Shown here: piece by piece, positions 22,969 to 34,864 of the stretch | How positions within the stretch are numbered: position 1 is the first letter of the stretch | Layout: each line of letters starts with the position of its first letter | From: Pseudomonas muyukensis | GTDB lineage: Bacteria > Pseudomonadota > Gammaproteobacteria > Pseudomonadales > Pseudomonadaceae | NCBI RefSeq assembly: GCF_019139535.1 | Contig: NZ_CP077073.1 | Coordinates: forward strand, 4,864,501-4,928,500 | DNA: 64,000 bases | Reading direction: 5' to 3' | Program-made: the position numbers and the translations under genes | Notes under the pieces: model-generated | Told to the model about the DNA's origin: nothing | What the model saw: the letters and a program-made list of their open reading frames with translations, nothing else | Database searches by the model: none

Positions 22969-23706
22969 TCAGCGGGCGTACATGCCCCACCAGAAGACGT
23001 GGCCCAACAGGCTGATCTGCTCATCCTGCATCTGCTGGAAGCTGTAGTCCTCGTCGGGGTGCTCGTCGCGATTGAAGCTGCGCAGGCGAATACCGGTGGG
23101 CAGGCGATACACCTGCTTTACCCGCAACTGGCCATTGTGATTGATGGCATAGAGGTCGCCATCGATGATGTCGCCGATCGTGCATTTGCCGGTGTTGACG
23201 CCAACCGTGGCGCCATCGCGCAATACCGGCAGCATGCTGTTGCCACGCACCGTCACGCACTTGGCATGGTCGAACTGCACGCCATTGTGGCGCAGGCTGC
23301 GCTTGCCGAAACGCAAGCGCGCGTTTTCGCTTTCTTCGATGACGAATCTTCCTGATCCTGCTGCCAATTCGACCTCACGGAGAAAAGGAACGGACACCTC
23401 GTCGTCCTCGACGGGTGTTTCATCGTCCCACAGACTGATATCGCTCAGCGCGGCGTGGCCCTGGCCCGCAGCAGCCGCTTCACGCGACTCGCCCAGCTCG
23501 GCACGCCCGCGCAGCTGGTCGGTGCTGACGCCGAAGTACTCGGCGATCTTCGACACATGCTTGTCGGACGGGTCGACGATCTTCTCGCTGAGGATACGCG
23601 ACAGGGTGGATTGGGGAACGCCCGTGCGCCGGTGCAGCTCTGTCGGGGACAGGCCGTGGCGGTCGAGCAGTGCTCTGAGTACGGAGGCTACGTTGCGTTT
23701 TTGCAT
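22969..23706 (-). CDS. Self-cleaving phage-type repressor (HTH plus S24 peptidase; PrtR/CI-like)
   Basis: Counting from ATG 23706 (245 aa; ATG 23715 is possible and no start has a clear ribosome site), residues 5-60 form a Cro/CI helix-turn-helix (LSPTELHRRTGVPQSTLSRI). The C-terminal half is a LexA/CI-type S24 domain with cleavage site Ala116-Gly117 (ELAAGSG), nucleophile Ser157 (RGNSMLP) and Lys197 (LRVKQVY). RecA-stimulated self-cleavage would induce the tail operon after DNA damage. It is cotranscribed with nothing and faces away from mutS. PrtR-type repressors control pyocins in P. aeruginosa; no PrtN-type activator is seen in this window. Confidence 0.92.
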   Translation of the reverse strand: MQKRNVASVLRALLDRHGLSPTELHRRTGVPQSTLSRILSEKIVDPSDKHVSKIAEYFGVSTDQLRGRAELGESREAAAAGQGHAALSDISLWDDETPVEDDEVSVPFLREVELAAGSGRFVIEESENARLRFGKRSLRHNGVQFDHAKCVTVRGNSMLPVLRDGATVGVNTGKCTIGDIIDGDLYAINHNGQLRVKQVYRLPTGIRLRSFNRDEHPDEDYSFQQMQDEQISLLGHVFWWGMYAR

Positions 23707-23742
23707 AGCGTGCATAATGCAACCCCGACGGACTAAATGCAA
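23701..23742 (-). promoter_or_regulatory. Repressor promoter with TTGCAT-N10-ATGCAA operator
   Basis: TTGCAT (23737-23742) and CATTAT (23714-23719) are 17 bases apart. The inverted repeat TTGCAT-N10-ATGCAA at 23701-23722 covers the -10 box and the start codon, as expected for autorepression. If this promoter is used, the transcript begins at or near the start codon (leaderless or nearly so), which fits the absence of a ribosome site. Confidence 0.5.
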
Positions 23743-23918
23743 TGCCCTGCAGCGCTGGCGAACAAACGACCTGGCGGGTTACAGGCCTGCACGCCGCCGC
23801 TCTGCTGCAATTACCTGCGTGGATTTGCCCTGCCCATTCGACCTGCGTCGGGGGGAAAAAGCCTGTACCATGAGCGGTTTCGAAATTCGCCACCAGATCA
23901 ACCGCTGTAAGGCCCTGA

Positions 23919-26504
23919 ATGTCTGATCTCTCCGCACACACCCCGATGATGCAGCAGTACTGGAAGCTGAAGAACCAGCACCCGGACCAGCTGATGTTCT
24001 ACCGCATGGGCGACTTCTACGAGATCTTCTACGAAGATGCGAAGAAGGCCGCGAAACTGCTGGATATCACCCTGACCGCCCGTGGGCAGTCGGCGGGCCA
24101 GTCGATCCCCATGTGCGGGATTCCATTCCATTCGCTGGAGGGCTACCTGGCCAAGCTGGTCAAGCTCGGCGAATCGGTGGTGATCTGCGAACAGATCGGC
24201 GACCCAGCCACCAGCAAGGGCCCGGTGGAGCGCCAGGTGGTGCGTATCATCACCCCGGGCACGGTCAGCGACGAGGCGTTGCTTGATGAGCGCCGCGACA
24301 ACCTGATCGCCGCCCTGCTCGGTGACGAGCGCCTGTTCGGCCTGGCCGTGCTGGACATCACCAGCGGCAACTTCACCGTGCAGGAGATCAAGGGCTGGGA
24401 GAACCTGCTGGCCGAGCTCGAGCGCATCAACCCGGTGGAGCTGCTGATCCCCGACGACTGGCCGCAGGGGCTGCCTGCGGAGAAGCGCCCCGGCGCCCGT
24501 CGCCGCGCGCCCTGGGACTTCGACCGCGACTCGGCGCGCAAGAGCCTCTGCCAGCAGTTCGCCACCCAGGACCTCAAGGGCTTCGGTTGCGACAAGCTGA
24601 CCCTGGCCATCGGCGCAGCCGGCTGCCTGCTGACCTACGCCAAGGAAACCCAGCGTACCGCCCTGCCCCACCTGCGCAGCCTGCGCCACGAGCGCATGGA
24701 CGACACGGTCATCCTCGATGCCGCCAGCCGCCGCAACCTGGAACTGGACATCAACCTGGCCGGTGGCCGCGACAACACCCTGCAATCGGTGATCGACCGC
24801 TGCCAGACCGCCATGGCCAGCCGCCTGTTGACCCGCTGGTTGAACCGCCCGCTGCGCGACCTGAAGGTGCTCAAGGCACGCCAGGACTCGATCCGCTGCC
24901 TGCTGGACGGCTACCGCTTCGAAAAGCTGCAGCCGCAGCTCAAGGAAATCGGCGATATCGAGCGGATCCTGGCGCGCATCGGCCTGCGCAACGCTCGCCC
25001 ACGTGACCTGGCACGCCTGCGCGACGCCCTGGGCGCGCTGCCCGAGCTGCAGAACGCCATGGCCGAGCTGGAAGCGCCGCACCTGGCACGCCTGGCCGCC
25101 ATCACCGGCACCTACCCGGAGCTGGCCGGCCTGCTGGAGCGGGCGATCATCGACACCCCGCCAGCGGTGATCCGCGACGGCGGCGTGCTCAAGACCGGCT
25201 ACGACAGCGAGCTGGACGAGCTGCTGGCCATGAGCGAAAACGCCGGCCAGTTCCTGATTGACCTGGAAGCCCGCGAAAAAGCCCGCACCGGCCTGGCCAA
25301 CCTCAAGGTCGGCTACAACCGCGTGCACGGCTACTTCATCGAGCTGCCCACCAAGCAAGCCGAGCAGGCGCCGGGCGACTACATCCGCCGGCAGACGCTC
25401 AAGGGCGCCGAGCGCTTCATCACCCCCGAGCTCAAGGCCTTCGAGGACAAAGCGCTGTCGGCCAAGAGCCGCGCGCTGAGCCGCGAGAAGATGCTCTACG
25501 ACGCGCTGCTCGAGACCCTCATCGGCCACTTGGCGCCGCTGCAGGACAGCGCCGCCGCCCTGGCCGAGCTGGACGTGCTGAGCAACCTGGCCGAACGCGC
25601 GCTGAACCTGGACCTGAACTGCCCAAGCTTCGTCGACGAACCCTGCATGCGCATCGAGCAGGGCCGCCACCCGGTGGTCGAGCAGGTACTGACCACGCCG
25701 TTCGTGGCCAACGACCTGGGCCTGGACGACAGCACCCGGATGCTGATCATCACCGGCCCGAACATGGGCGGTAAATCCACCTACATGCGCCAGACCGCCC
25801 TGATCGTGCTGATGGCGCATATCGGCAGCTACGTGCCGGCCGCGCGCTGCGAGCTGTCGCCGGTCGACCGCATTTTCACCCGCATCGGTTCCAGCGACGA
25901 CCTGGCCGGCGGGCGCTCGACCTTCATGGTCGAGATGAGCGAGACCGCCAATATCCTGCACAACGCCACCGACCGCAGCCTGGTGCTGATGGACGAAGTG
26001 GGCCGCGGCACCAGCACCTTCGACGGCCTGTCGCTGGCCTGGGCCGCCGCCGAGCGCCTGGCCCAGCTGCGCGCCTACACGCTGTTCGCCACCCACTACT
26101 TCGAGCTGACCGTGCTGCCCGACAGCGAGCCGCTGGTGGCCAACGTGCACCTGAACGCCACCGAGCACAACGAACGCATCGTGTTCCTCCACCATGTGCT
26201 GCCTGGGCCTGCCAGCCAGAGCTACGGCCTGGCGGTGGCGCAACTGGCAGGCGTGCCCGCGGTGGTGATCCAACGTGCCCGCGAACACCTGGGCCGGCTG
26301 GAAACCGCCAGCCTGCCCCACGAGGCGCCGGTCGTACGCAACGACACCAGCGCCCGCAGCAACACGCCTCACGTGCCGCACCAAAGCGACCTGTTCGCCA
26401 GCCTGCCACACCCGGCCATCGAGAAGCTGGGCAAGCTGGACCTGGACGACATGACGCCGCGCCAAGCTATCGAAACGCTATATCAACTGAAAAACCTGTT
26501 ATAA
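23919..26504 (+). CDS. mutS: DNA mismatch repair ATPase MutS
   Basis: The 861-residue MutS recognises mismatches and recruits MutL. The mismatch-binding Phe33-X-Glu35 is present (MGDFYEIF), followed by the connector and lever domains; the ATPase holds Walker [10 protein letters not shown] at about 613-620, the [16 protein letters not shown] segment, the [12 protein letters not shown]alker B and HYFELT. A TAAGG ribosome site precedes the ATG. It diverges from the tailocin repressor, 212 bases away. The mutS flank is a known insertion hot spot for tailocin clusters in Pseudomonas. No damage to the gene by the neighbouring locus is seen. Confidence 0.98.
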   Translation: MSDLSAHTPMMQQYWKLKNQHPDQLMFYRMGDFYEIFYEDAKKAAKLLDITLTARGQSAGQSIPMCGIPFHSLEGYLAKLVKLGESVVICEQIGDPATSKGPVERQVVRIITPGTVSDEALLDERRDNLIAALLGDERLFGLAVLDITSGNFTVQEIKGWENLLAELERINPVELLIPDDWPQGLPAEKRPGARRRAPWDFDRDSARKSLCQQFATQDLKGFGCDKLTLAIGAAGCLLTYAKETQRTALPHLRSLRHERMDDTVILDAASRRNLELDINLAGGRDNTLQSVIDRCQTAMASRLLTRWLNRPLRDLKVLKARQDSIRCLLDGYRFEKLQPQLKEIGDIERILARIGLRNARPRDLARLRDALGALPELQNAMAELEAPHLARLAAITGTYPELAGLLERAIIDTPPAVIRDGGVLKTGYDSELDELLAMSENAGQFLIDLEAREKARTGLANLKVGYNRVHGYFIELPTKQAEQAPGDYIRRQTLKGAERFITPELKAFEDKALSAKSRALSREKMLYDALLETLIGHLAPLQDSAAALAELDVLSNLAERALNLDLNCPSFVDEPCMRIEQGRHPVVEQVLTTPFVANDLGLDDSTRMLIITGPNMGGKSTYMRQTALIVLMAHIGSYVPAARCELSPVDRIFTRIGSSDDLAGGRSTFMVEMSETANILHNATDRSLVLMDEVGRGTSTFDGLSLAWAAAERLAQLRAYTLFATHYFELTVLPDSEPLVANVHLNATEHNERIVFLHHVLPGPASQSYGLAVAQLAGVPAVVIQRAREHLGRLETASLPHEAPVVRNDTSARSNTPHVPHQSDLFASLPHPAIEKLGKLDLDDMTPRQAIETLYQLKNLL

Positions 26505-26549
26505 CGGCCCACCGCGCAAGCTGGTAGAATCCGGCGCGGTTTGCGAGTG

Positions 26550-26575
26550 CTGCAGGCTATTAGCCTGGCCTGCAG
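26550..26575. other. Palindrome in the mutS-fdxA gap
   Basis: CTGCAGGC-N10-GCCTGCAG, perfect arms, located between a TAGAAT -10-like box (26525-26530) and the fdxA ribosome site. It could be a 5' leader hairpin of fdxA or an operator. No T-run follows, so it is not an intrinsic terminator for mutS. Confidence 0.45.
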
Positions 26576-26643
26576 CCACCACCGTGAACCGCGCTGCCCT
26601 GGAAGGAAGGGCAAGCTGCCGTCGCCTGAGGAGAGAATTAGAA

Positions 26644-26967
26644 ATGACCTTCGTCGTCACCGACAACTGCATCAAATGCAAGTACACCGACTGCGTGGAA
26701 GTCTGTCCGGTGGACTGCTTCTACGAAGGCCCGAACTTCCTGGTGATCCACCCGGACGAGTGCATCGACTGTGCGCTGTGCGAGCCGGAATGCCCGGCCC
26801 AGGCCATTTTCTCGGAAGACGAAGTGCCAGCGGGCATGGAGAACTTCATCGAGCTCAACGCAGAGCTCGCGGAAATCTGGCCGAACATCACCGAGAAGAA
26901 GGATGCACTGCCGGACGCCGAAGAGTGGGATGGCAAAACTGGCAAGATCGCCGATCTGCAGCGCTGA
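26644..26967 (+). CDS. fdxA: 7Fe ferredoxin FdxA
   Basis: This 107-residue ferredoxin carries two clusters. Cys9, Cys17 and Cys50 fit the [3Fe-4S] ligands and Cys21, Cys40, Cys43 and Cys46 the [4Fe-4S] ligands of Azotobacter FdI-type proteins; Cys12 and Cys25 are extra. It is a cytosolic electron carrier. GAGGAG lies upstream of ATG 26644. A promoter-like TAGAAT lies 115 bases upstream. It ends at a strong terminator and converges with rsmZ. Position between mutS and rsmZ/rpoS is typical for Pseudomonas. Confidence 0.96.
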   Translation: MTFVVTDNCIKCKYTDCVEVCPVDCFYEGPNFLVIHPDECIDCALCEPECPAQAIFSEDEVPAGMENFIELNAELAEIWPNITEKKDALPDAEEWDGKTGKIADLQR

Positions 26968-26981
26968 TCGCGCCCGGACGC

Positions 26982-27007
26982 AAAAAAAGGCCCGCAAGGG
27001 CCTTTTT
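26982..27007 (+). terminator. fdxA terminator
   Basis: AAAAAAGGCCCGCAAGGGCCTTTTT: 7-8-bp stem with A-run and T-run, so it can act in both directions, ending fdxA and backing up the rsmZ terminator. Confidence 0.9.
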
Positions 27008-27021
27008 CATTTTCTGCGGAC

Positions 27022-27153
27022 AAAAAAAAGGGGCGGTTTGACCCGCCCACATTTTTTCCGTAGTCCCTGTTTGTCCCAAACATCGTCCTGATGAATCGCG
27101 TCCCGCGATGTCCTTGGCCGTCATCCTTGAAAGCCTGTGTCAGTCCGTAGACA
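27022..27153 (-). ncRNA. rsmZ: RsmZ regulatory small RNA
   Basis: Starting TGTCTACGGACTGACACAGG, this 132-base segment contains eight GGA motifs (ACGGA, AAGGA twice, CGGGA, CAGGA, TGGGA, CAGGGA, ACGGA), several in hairpin loops, and ends with a GGGCGG/CCGCCC stem and eight T residues. RsmZ titrates RsmA/CsrA proteins and so relieves translational repression. It lies between fdxA and rpoS as in other Pseudomonas. A TAGTAT -10 box (27162-27167) fits a start at about 27153. The 5' end is estimated within a few bases. Confidence 0.92.
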
Positions 27154-27327
27154 CAGTTCAGATACTAGCGATTCCTCGGCAGGGAACAAGCGTCGAATTT
27201 GTCAGGATGATTCCGGTGATACATTTTTCAATATCAATAAAACTGTTAATTTTCAATTAGTTATGAAAATAACACCATTGAAAACGACATTGATTTACTG
27301 AACCCTACAGCAATGGCTTACGCAGCT

Positions 27328-27345
27328 GGTAAGCAAATGCTTACA
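27328..27345 (-). promoter_or_regulatory. GacA upstream activating sequence for rsmZ
   Basis: The minus strand reads TGTAAGCATTTGCTTACC, one base off the palindromic GacA box TGTAAG-N6-CTTACA. It is about 180 bases upstream of the rsmZ start, the distance known for rsmZ of fluorescent pseudomonads. The DNA between (27185-27300) is AT-rich, and I saw no gene there. Confidence 0.88.
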
Positions 27346-27487
27346 CGCGTTGTTGCGAGGGTGGCTAAAGGAATATTGAGTCGGGTTGGTCGTAACGGAT
27401 GGGCTACCGGCTGCACCGGTGTTCGCCAGCAAGGCTGGCGCCTGCAACACCATCGGCGATCCACGCAACGTGCTGCTGGCAGAACGC

Positions 27488-27514
27488 AAACGCCCCGAAC
27501 AAGTCGGGGCGTTT
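27488..27514 (-). terminator. rpoS terminator
   Basis: AAACGCCCCGA / TCGGGGCGTTT, an 11-bp stem starting 20 bases after the rpoS stop; T residues close the stem on the minus strand. Confidence 0.88.
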
Positions 27515-27533
27515 GCCATACCTGGCTCGGCGA

Positions 27534-28541
27534 CTACTGAAACAACGACTCGCTGGACAGGCCATTCTTCTCGAGGATCTCGCGCAAGCGCTTGAGGCCT
27601 TCGACCTGGATCTGCCGTACCCGCTCACGGGTCAGGCCGATCTCCAGCCCTACATCCTCCAGGGTGCTGCTCTCATGCCCACGCAGGCCAAAGCGGCGCA
27701 CCACCACCTCGCGCTGCTTGTCGGTCAGTTCGCCCAGCCACTGATCGATGCTCTGCGACAGGTCGTCGTCCTGCAGCAGTTCGCACGGGTCGGTGGGGCG
27801 GTCATCGGTCAGGGTGTCGAGCAGGGTCTTGTCCGAGTCCGGGCCGAGCGAGACATCCACCGACGACACCCGCTCGTTGAGGCCGAGCATGCGCTTGACC
27901 TCGGCCACCGGTTTTTCCAGCAGGCTGGCGATTTCTTCCGGCGACGGCTCGTGGTCGAGCTTTTGCGTCAGCTCCCGCGCGGCACGCAGGTAGACGTTGA
28001 GCTCCTTGACCACGTGAATGGGCAGGCGGATGGTGCGCGTCTGGTTCATGATCGCCCGCTCGATGGTCTGGCGGATCCACCAGGTCGCATAGGTCGAGAA
28101 GCGGAAGCCACGCTCAGGGTCGAACTTCTCCACCGCGCGAATCAGGCCCAGGTTGCCTTCCTCGATCAGGTCGAGCAACGACAGGCCACGATTGACGTAG
28201 CGGCGGGCGATCTTGACCACCAGGCGCAGGTTGCTTTCGATCATGCGCTTGCGACCGGCAGGGTCGCCTTTTTGCGAGAGGCGCGCGAAATGCACTTCTT
28301 CCTCTGGCGAGAGCAGAGGCGAAAAGCCGATTTCGTTGAGATACAGCTGCGTGGCATCGAGCGCCCGGCTGTAATCGATGTACTTGTGCTGCTTGAGCGA
28401 TGCGCCCTGTTTCGACTTGGTCCGAACCGAAGGTACAGCAGGTTCGTCTGACACCACATCCGTTTCCAAAACGATGCCCGTCTCCATCAGTAGGAGGTCA
28501 TCGTCGATGTCAAACTCCGGCACTTCTTTACTGAGAGCCAT
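27534..28541 (-). CDS. rpoS: Stationary-phase sigma factor RpoS
   Basis: The 335-residue sigma-38 has all regions: 1.2 ([20 protein letters not shown]), 2.1-2.4 ([53 protein letters not shown]), 3 and 4.2 ([20 protein letters not shown]). It directs general stress and stationary-phase transcription. It lies 105 bases after nlpD, whose coding region usually holds the main rpoS promoter. RsmZ is encoded just downstream in the same orientation. The gene is full-length without visible mutations. Confidence 0.98.
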   Translation of the reverse strand: MALSKEVPEFDIDDDLLLMETGIVLETDVVSDEPAVPSVRTKSKQGASLKQHKYIDYSRALDATQLYLNEIGFSPLLSPEEEVHFARLSQKGDPAGRKRMIESNLRLVVKIARRYVNRGLSLLDLIEEGNLGLIRAVEKFDPERGFRFSTYATWWIRQTIERAIMNQTRTIRLPIHVVKELNVYLRAARELTQKLDHEPSPEEIASLLEKPVAEVKRMLGLNERVSSVDVSLGPDSDKTLLDTLTDDRPTDPCELLQDDDLSQSIDQWLGELTDKQREVVVRRFGLRGHESSTLEDVGLEIGLTRERVRQIQVEGLKRLREILEKNGLSSESLFQ

Positions 28542-28646
28542 TGTTATAGTCCTTTGCTGAGTTCGAACTCAGACTCGAGCGTCACCCTTCCATGGCAGCG
28601 CTGGAGCCTGTCCCCTCTACATCCAAGGAACAGGCCGGGACATTGA

Positions 28647-29501
28647 TCAACGGCGTGGCAGGAACTGGAGTGGGTCGACGGGTTTGCCCTGGCGGCGAAT
28701 CTCGAAATGCAGCTTCACCCGATCAGTGCCCGTGGACCCCATTTCTGCGATCGTCTGCCCTGCCTTGACCTGCTGCCCCTCCCGAACCAAAAGCCTGCGG
28801 TTGTGGCCGTAGGCACTGACGTAGGTATCGCTGTGTTTGATGATGATGAGCTCGCCATAGCCCCTCAAGCCACTGCCGGCGTAGACCACCGCTCCATCAG
28901 ACGCAGCAAAAACAGGCTGTCCCAAATCACCGGCGATATCAATGCCTTTATTCAAACTACCGTTTGAAGCGAATTTTCCAATCAGCACGCCGTTCGCCGG
29001 CCACGTCCAACCGCCGACGGCACGCTCTGCGGCGGGCACCTGGGCAACCGTTTGCGAGGCGCCGGAAGAGGCAGGCGTGGCACTTTTGCCATTGCCTGCG
29101 GGCGGCGGTGGGGTACCGACCGGGCGGCGGATGACCGTGGTCTTGCTCGACGACGAAGGGCTGCTGACGACCGTGGTGCTGCCCCCTGCGCCGCTGCTGA
29201 AACGAATCGGCTGGCCGGGGCGGATGGTGTAGGGCGCGGCGATGTTGTTGCGCGCCGCCAGCTCCTTGTAGTCCCAGCCATAGCGGAAGGCGATGGAGAA
29301 CAAGGTGTCGCCCGGCTTGACGATGTACTGCCCCGAGGTGACGGTCGGGCGCTTGGGCGCCGCGTTGTTGCGGTCGACCACGCGCGCGCCGTTCGAGCTG
29401 GTGCTGGAACAGCCGGCCAGCAAGGTCCCCATGGCCAGCGCCAGCACCAGAAGCTTCAACCCCGACCGATCCTTGCGCTGCCGCATGACTGTGTGACCCA
29501 C
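28647..29501 (-). CDS. nlpD: Lipoprotein NlpD (LysM, degenerate M23 peptidase)
   Basis: I chose GTG 29501, which has GGGGAG five bases upstream; ATG 29486 and 29516 are in frame but less well supported. A lipoprotein signal ends in LLAGC. A LysM domain follows (YIVKPGDTLFSIAFRYGW ... RPGQPI), then a low-complexity Ser/Thr/Pro linker, then a LytM/M23 domain at about 185-280. The usual first zinc His is replaced (NKGIDIAG instead of HxGxD), so it should be an amidase activator and not a hydrolase, as known for NlpD. It controls cell separation at the septum. Confidence 0.93.
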   Translation of the reverse strand: MGHTVMRQRKDRSGLKLLVLALAMGTLLAGCSSTSSNGARVVDRNNAAPKRPTVTSGQYIVKPGDTLFSIAFRYGWDYKELAARNNIAAPYTIRPGQPIRFSSGAGGSTTVVSSPSSSSKTTVIRRPVGTPPPPAGNGKSATPASSGASQTVAQVPAAERAVGGWTWPANGVLIGKFASNGSLNKGIDIAGDLGQPVFAASDGAVVYAGSGLRGYGELIIIKHSDTYVSAYGHNRRLLVREGQQVKAGQTIAEMGSTGTDRVKLHFEIRRQGKPVDPLQFLPRR

Positions 29502-29682
29502 CCGCGCTCCCCTCATGGTGCCTGAATACGACGATACGAAATGCAATATTGTTTCAATTATAACCGAGCCTGCACCCCAGGGGGTGGCTCGCAGTTGGCC
29601 CCGACGCTCAGCAGTGGCCACGCCAGATAGACAGGGCCGGCGCGCAGTAATTCGTCGTGCGCGCAAATATTCCGGGTGTCGC

Positions 29683-31096
<1,414 letters not shown>

Positions 31097-31109
<13 letters not shown>

Positions 31110-32155
31110 GGGCTGTCCGTCTGCCCTGCCGGCACCAGATCGACGAGTTCGCGCACCACCACGGTGGCGAAGCATCCGGCCGGAAGGACGAATTCCAGTT
31201 GCAGGATATCAGGCTCGGGATAATGCCACGTCAGCCGCCCAATAGGGAGCCGCAGGATACGCCGTTCGTGATCCATGCCCGCTCGCGCCAGCCAATCGCA
31301 CAGCGCTGGGTGGCGCGCGGCGACCGCGGACTCCAGCGCCAGGGCCGCGCCCTGGCTTGGTGGCGCGCCCGCGCCCCACAGCGCCCCGGTCGGGTGCAGG
31401 TCGAGAATGGCCAGGCGCGGATCGCTGCATGCGGCCTCGTCGGCCATGAAGAAGCTGCGCTTGTCGGTGAAGGCCAGCAAGTCGCCAACCTGGGCGCGCT
31501 GCCAACTGCCGTCGGCGACGCGCGCGGCCAGCACCTGGTTGAACAGGTAGCTGCGCCCGGCGGACAGCAGCCGCGAACGCAGGTTGCGCTGCTCGGGCAA
31601 TGCCTGGCGCGCGGCCCAGTCCTGGGCATCGTGCACGTTGCCGCCGGCATGGCCGAAGCGCTGGGCGCCGAAGTAGTTCGGCACGCCGTGCTGCTTGAGC
31701 TGCTCGAGACGGGCGTCGATGGCCGCGTGCTCGGCGTGCAGCGCGGTCAGGCGCAGGGTGAAGCCGTTGGCAGAATGGGCGCCGCGTTGCAGCTTGCGCT
31801 GGTGGCGCACCTGCTTGAGCACGCGCAGGGAATCGTCCTCGGCCCGGGACAGATCCGGGTCGGCCTTGCCCGGCAGGTGCAGGCTGAACCACTGGCGGGT
31901 CAGGGCCTGGCGGTCCTTGAGCCCGGCATAGCTGATGGCGCGCACCGGCACGCCGGCGGCGCGGGCCAGGCGACGGGCCGCTTCCTCGGTGTTGAGGTCG
32001 CGCTTCTCGACCCACAGCCACAGGTGCTCGCCCTGGCCGGACAGCGGGATGTCGAGCACTTCGTCGACCTGGAAGTCATCGGCCACGGCCTTGAGTACCG
32101 CTGTGCCCAGCGCTTCGCCCGAGGCCCGTGGCCCCAGCAGTTGCAGGTCGTTCAT
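31097..32155 (-). CDS. truD: tRNA pseudouridine(13) synthase TruD
   Basis: This 352-residue enzyme makes pseudouridine-13 in tRNA-Glu. The catalytic Asp is in [13 protein letters not shown]; other TruD marks are [29 protein letters not shown] and the TRUD domain near [20 protein letters not shown] 32155 overlaps ispF by 4 nt, and the 3' end overlaps surE by 13 nt, so ispF-truD-surE-pcm form one translationally coupled unit. Confidence 0.97.
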
Positions 32156-32625
32156 GCGGGCAGCAGCAGGGCGACCGCGTGCACGGCGATGCCCTCCTCA
32201 CGGCCGGTGAAGCCCAGCTTTTCCTCAGTGGTGGCCTTGACGTTGACCTGGTCGAGTTCGACCTGCAGGTCGGCGGCGAGGTACTGGCGCATGGTCTCGA
32301 TATGCGGCGCCATGCGTGGGGCCTGGGCGATGATGGTGGCGTCGATGTTGCCGACCTTCCAGCCTTTTTCGCCGACGATGCGCACCACATGGCGCAGCAG
32401 CTCGCGGCTGTCGATGCCCTTGAAGCGCGCGTCGGTGTCGGGGAAGTGCTTGCCGATATCGCCCAGCGCCGCGGCGCCCAGCAGGGCATCGCTCACCGCA
32501 TGCAGCAGCACGTCGCCGTCGGAATGGGCCAGCAGGCCGTATTTATGGGGGATACGCACCCCGCCCAGGGTAATGAAATCACCGTCGCAAAAACGGTGGA
32601 CATCGTAGCCATGGCCAATACGCAT
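32152..32625 (-). CDS. ispF: 2-C-methyl-D-erythritol 2,4-cyclodiphosphate synthase
   Basis: The 157-residue IspF closes the cyclodiphosphate ring in the MEP isoprenoid pathway. Zinc ligands Asp8, His10 (GYDVHRF) and His42 ([11 protein letters not shown]) are present, as are the HSDGDV and [17 protein letters not shown] motifs. Its ATG lies two bases after the T-run of an intrinsic terminator, and the only candidate ribosome site (AGGG) is in the 3' arm of that hairpin. ispD (36589) is nearby but in another transcription unit; dxr lies at 55903. Confidence 0.97.
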   Translation of the reverse strand: MRIGHGYDVHRFCDGDFITLGGVRIPHKYGLLAHSDGDVLLHAVSDALLGAAALGDIGKHFPDTDARFKGIDSRELLRHVVRIVGEKGWKVGNIDATIIAQAPRMAPHIETMRQYLAADLQVELDQVNVKATTEEKLGFTGREEGIAVHAVALLLPA

Positions 32626-32626
32626 A

Positions 32627-32654
32627 GAAAAACGCCCTGATTGAGTCAGGGCGT
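32627..32654 (-). terminator. Terminator after fghA abutting ispF
   Basis: ACGCCCTGA / TCAGGGCGT, a 9-bp stem with a 5-base loop followed by five T residues on the minus strand. It is placed immediately before the ispF start codon. Confidence 0.85.
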
Positions 32655-32709
32655 GATTCTACCTGCTTTGCAGGGGCTTGGGCGGATGTGTTTGGGGCTG
32701 TACGGGCCC

Positions 32710-32767
32710 TGTTCGCCGGCAAGCCGGCTCCTACGGAATCCGGTAGGAGCCGGCTTGCCGGCGAACA
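32710..32767. repeat. REP-like inverted repeat
   Basis: Perfect 25-bp arms (TGTTCGCCGGCAAGCCGGCT... and its complement at 32743-32767) with an 8-base spacer, between ispF and fghA. The core CCGGCAAGCCGGCTCCTAC is of the type abundant in P. putida genomes as REP elements. Confidence 0.88.
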
Positions 32768-32779
32768 AGGCCTGCTGGG

Positions 32780-33634
32780 CTACACCCTGCCCAACGCCAC
32801 CGCGTGATGGCGCAGGTGTTCATCGATGAAGCTGGCGATGAAGTAGTAGCTGTGGTCATACCCCGGCTGCAGGCGCAGGGTCAGCGCATGCCCGCCCTTG
32901 CGTGCCGTCTGCTCCAGCGCTTCGGGCTTGAGCTGCTGCTCGAGGAAGTCGTCACGGTCGCCCTGGTCCACCAGCAACGGCGGACACTCGCCGGACGGGG
33001 TTTCGGCCAACAGCACGCTGGCGTCCCACTCGCGCCAGCGCGCACGGTCGTCACCCAGGTAGCGGCTGAAGGCCTTTTCGCCCCATGGGCAGTCCATCGG
33101 ATTGCTGATCGGCGAGAACGCCGACACCGAACGGTAGCGCCCAGGATTGCGCAAGGCGCACACCAGCGCGCCGTGGCCGCCCATGGAATGGCCGCTGATG
33201 CTGCGCTGCCCGGAGGCCGGGAAGTGCGCCTCGATCAGTGCCGGCAACTCATGCACCACATAGTCGTGCATGCGGTAATGCTGCGCCCAGGGCTGCTGGG
33301 TGGCATTGAGGTAGAACCCGGCGCCGAGGCCGAAGTCGTAGGCACCGTCAGGGTCGCCCGGCACCTGCTCGCCACGCGGGCTGGTGTCCGGGGCGACGAT
33401 GATCAGCCCAAGCTCGGCGGCCAGGCGCTGGGCGCCGGCCTTTTGCATGAAGTTCTCGTCGGTGCAGGTCAGGCCGCTGAGCCAGTACAGCACCGGCAAC
33501 TGCTCGCCCTGCTCGGCCTGGGGCGGCAGGTACACGGCGAACACCATGTCGCAGTCAAGCACCTTGGAGCTGTGCCGGTAGCGCTTGTGCCAGCCGCCGA
33601 AGCTCTTCTGGCAGGAGATGTTTTCCAGCGTCAT
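32780..33634 (-). CDS. fghA: S-formylglutathione hydrolase
   Basis: This 284-residue esterase (alpha/beta hydrolase) splits S-formylglutathione into glutathione and formate, the second step of formaldehyde detoxification. The nucleophile elbow is GHSMGGHG (Ser150); Asp in VDQGDRDDF and His in GYDHSYYF complete the triad. Signature [19 protein letters not shown] is typical. It is 9 bases downstream of adhC, whose product makes its substrate, so the two form an operon ended by a REP and a terminator. Confidence 0.97.
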   Translation of the reverse strand: MTLENISCQKSFGGWHKRYRHSSKVLDCDMVFAVYLPPQAEQGEQLPVLYWLSGLTCTDENFMQKAGAQRLAAELGLIIVAPDTSPRGEQVPGDPDGAYDFGLGAGFYLNATQQPWAQHYRMHDYVVHELPALIEAHFPASGQRSISGHSMGGHGALVCALRNPGRYRSVSAFSPISNPMDCPWGEKAFSRYLGDDRARWREWDASVLLAETPSGECPPLLVDQGDRDDFLEQQLKPEALEQTARKGGHALTLRLQPGYDHSYYFIASFIDEHLRHHAVALGRV

Positions 33635-33643
33635 GGCAGGGCC

Positions 33644-34820
<1,177 letters not shown>

Positions 34821-34864
34821 AATCCTGGCAACCACAAAACATTATTGCCATACAGGGACAATCC

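Noticed and set aside
1..23706. Complete active prophage
   Set aside because: No integrase, replication, packaging or capsid gene and no att-like repeat in the window; genes are limited to tail, lysis and control.
22969..23706. LexA
   Set aside because: The C-terminal S24 domain is shared, but the N-terminus is a Cro/CI-type HTH, not the winged helix of LexA, and it sits at a phage locus.
28647..29501. NlpD as an active peptidoglycan endopeptidase
   Set aside because: The first zinc His of the M23 motif is replaced by Asn, so it is better read as an amidase activator.
32710..32767. REP palindromes as rho-independent terminators
   Set aside because: Stems are long and not followed by T-runs; a separate proper terminator lies next to the first one.
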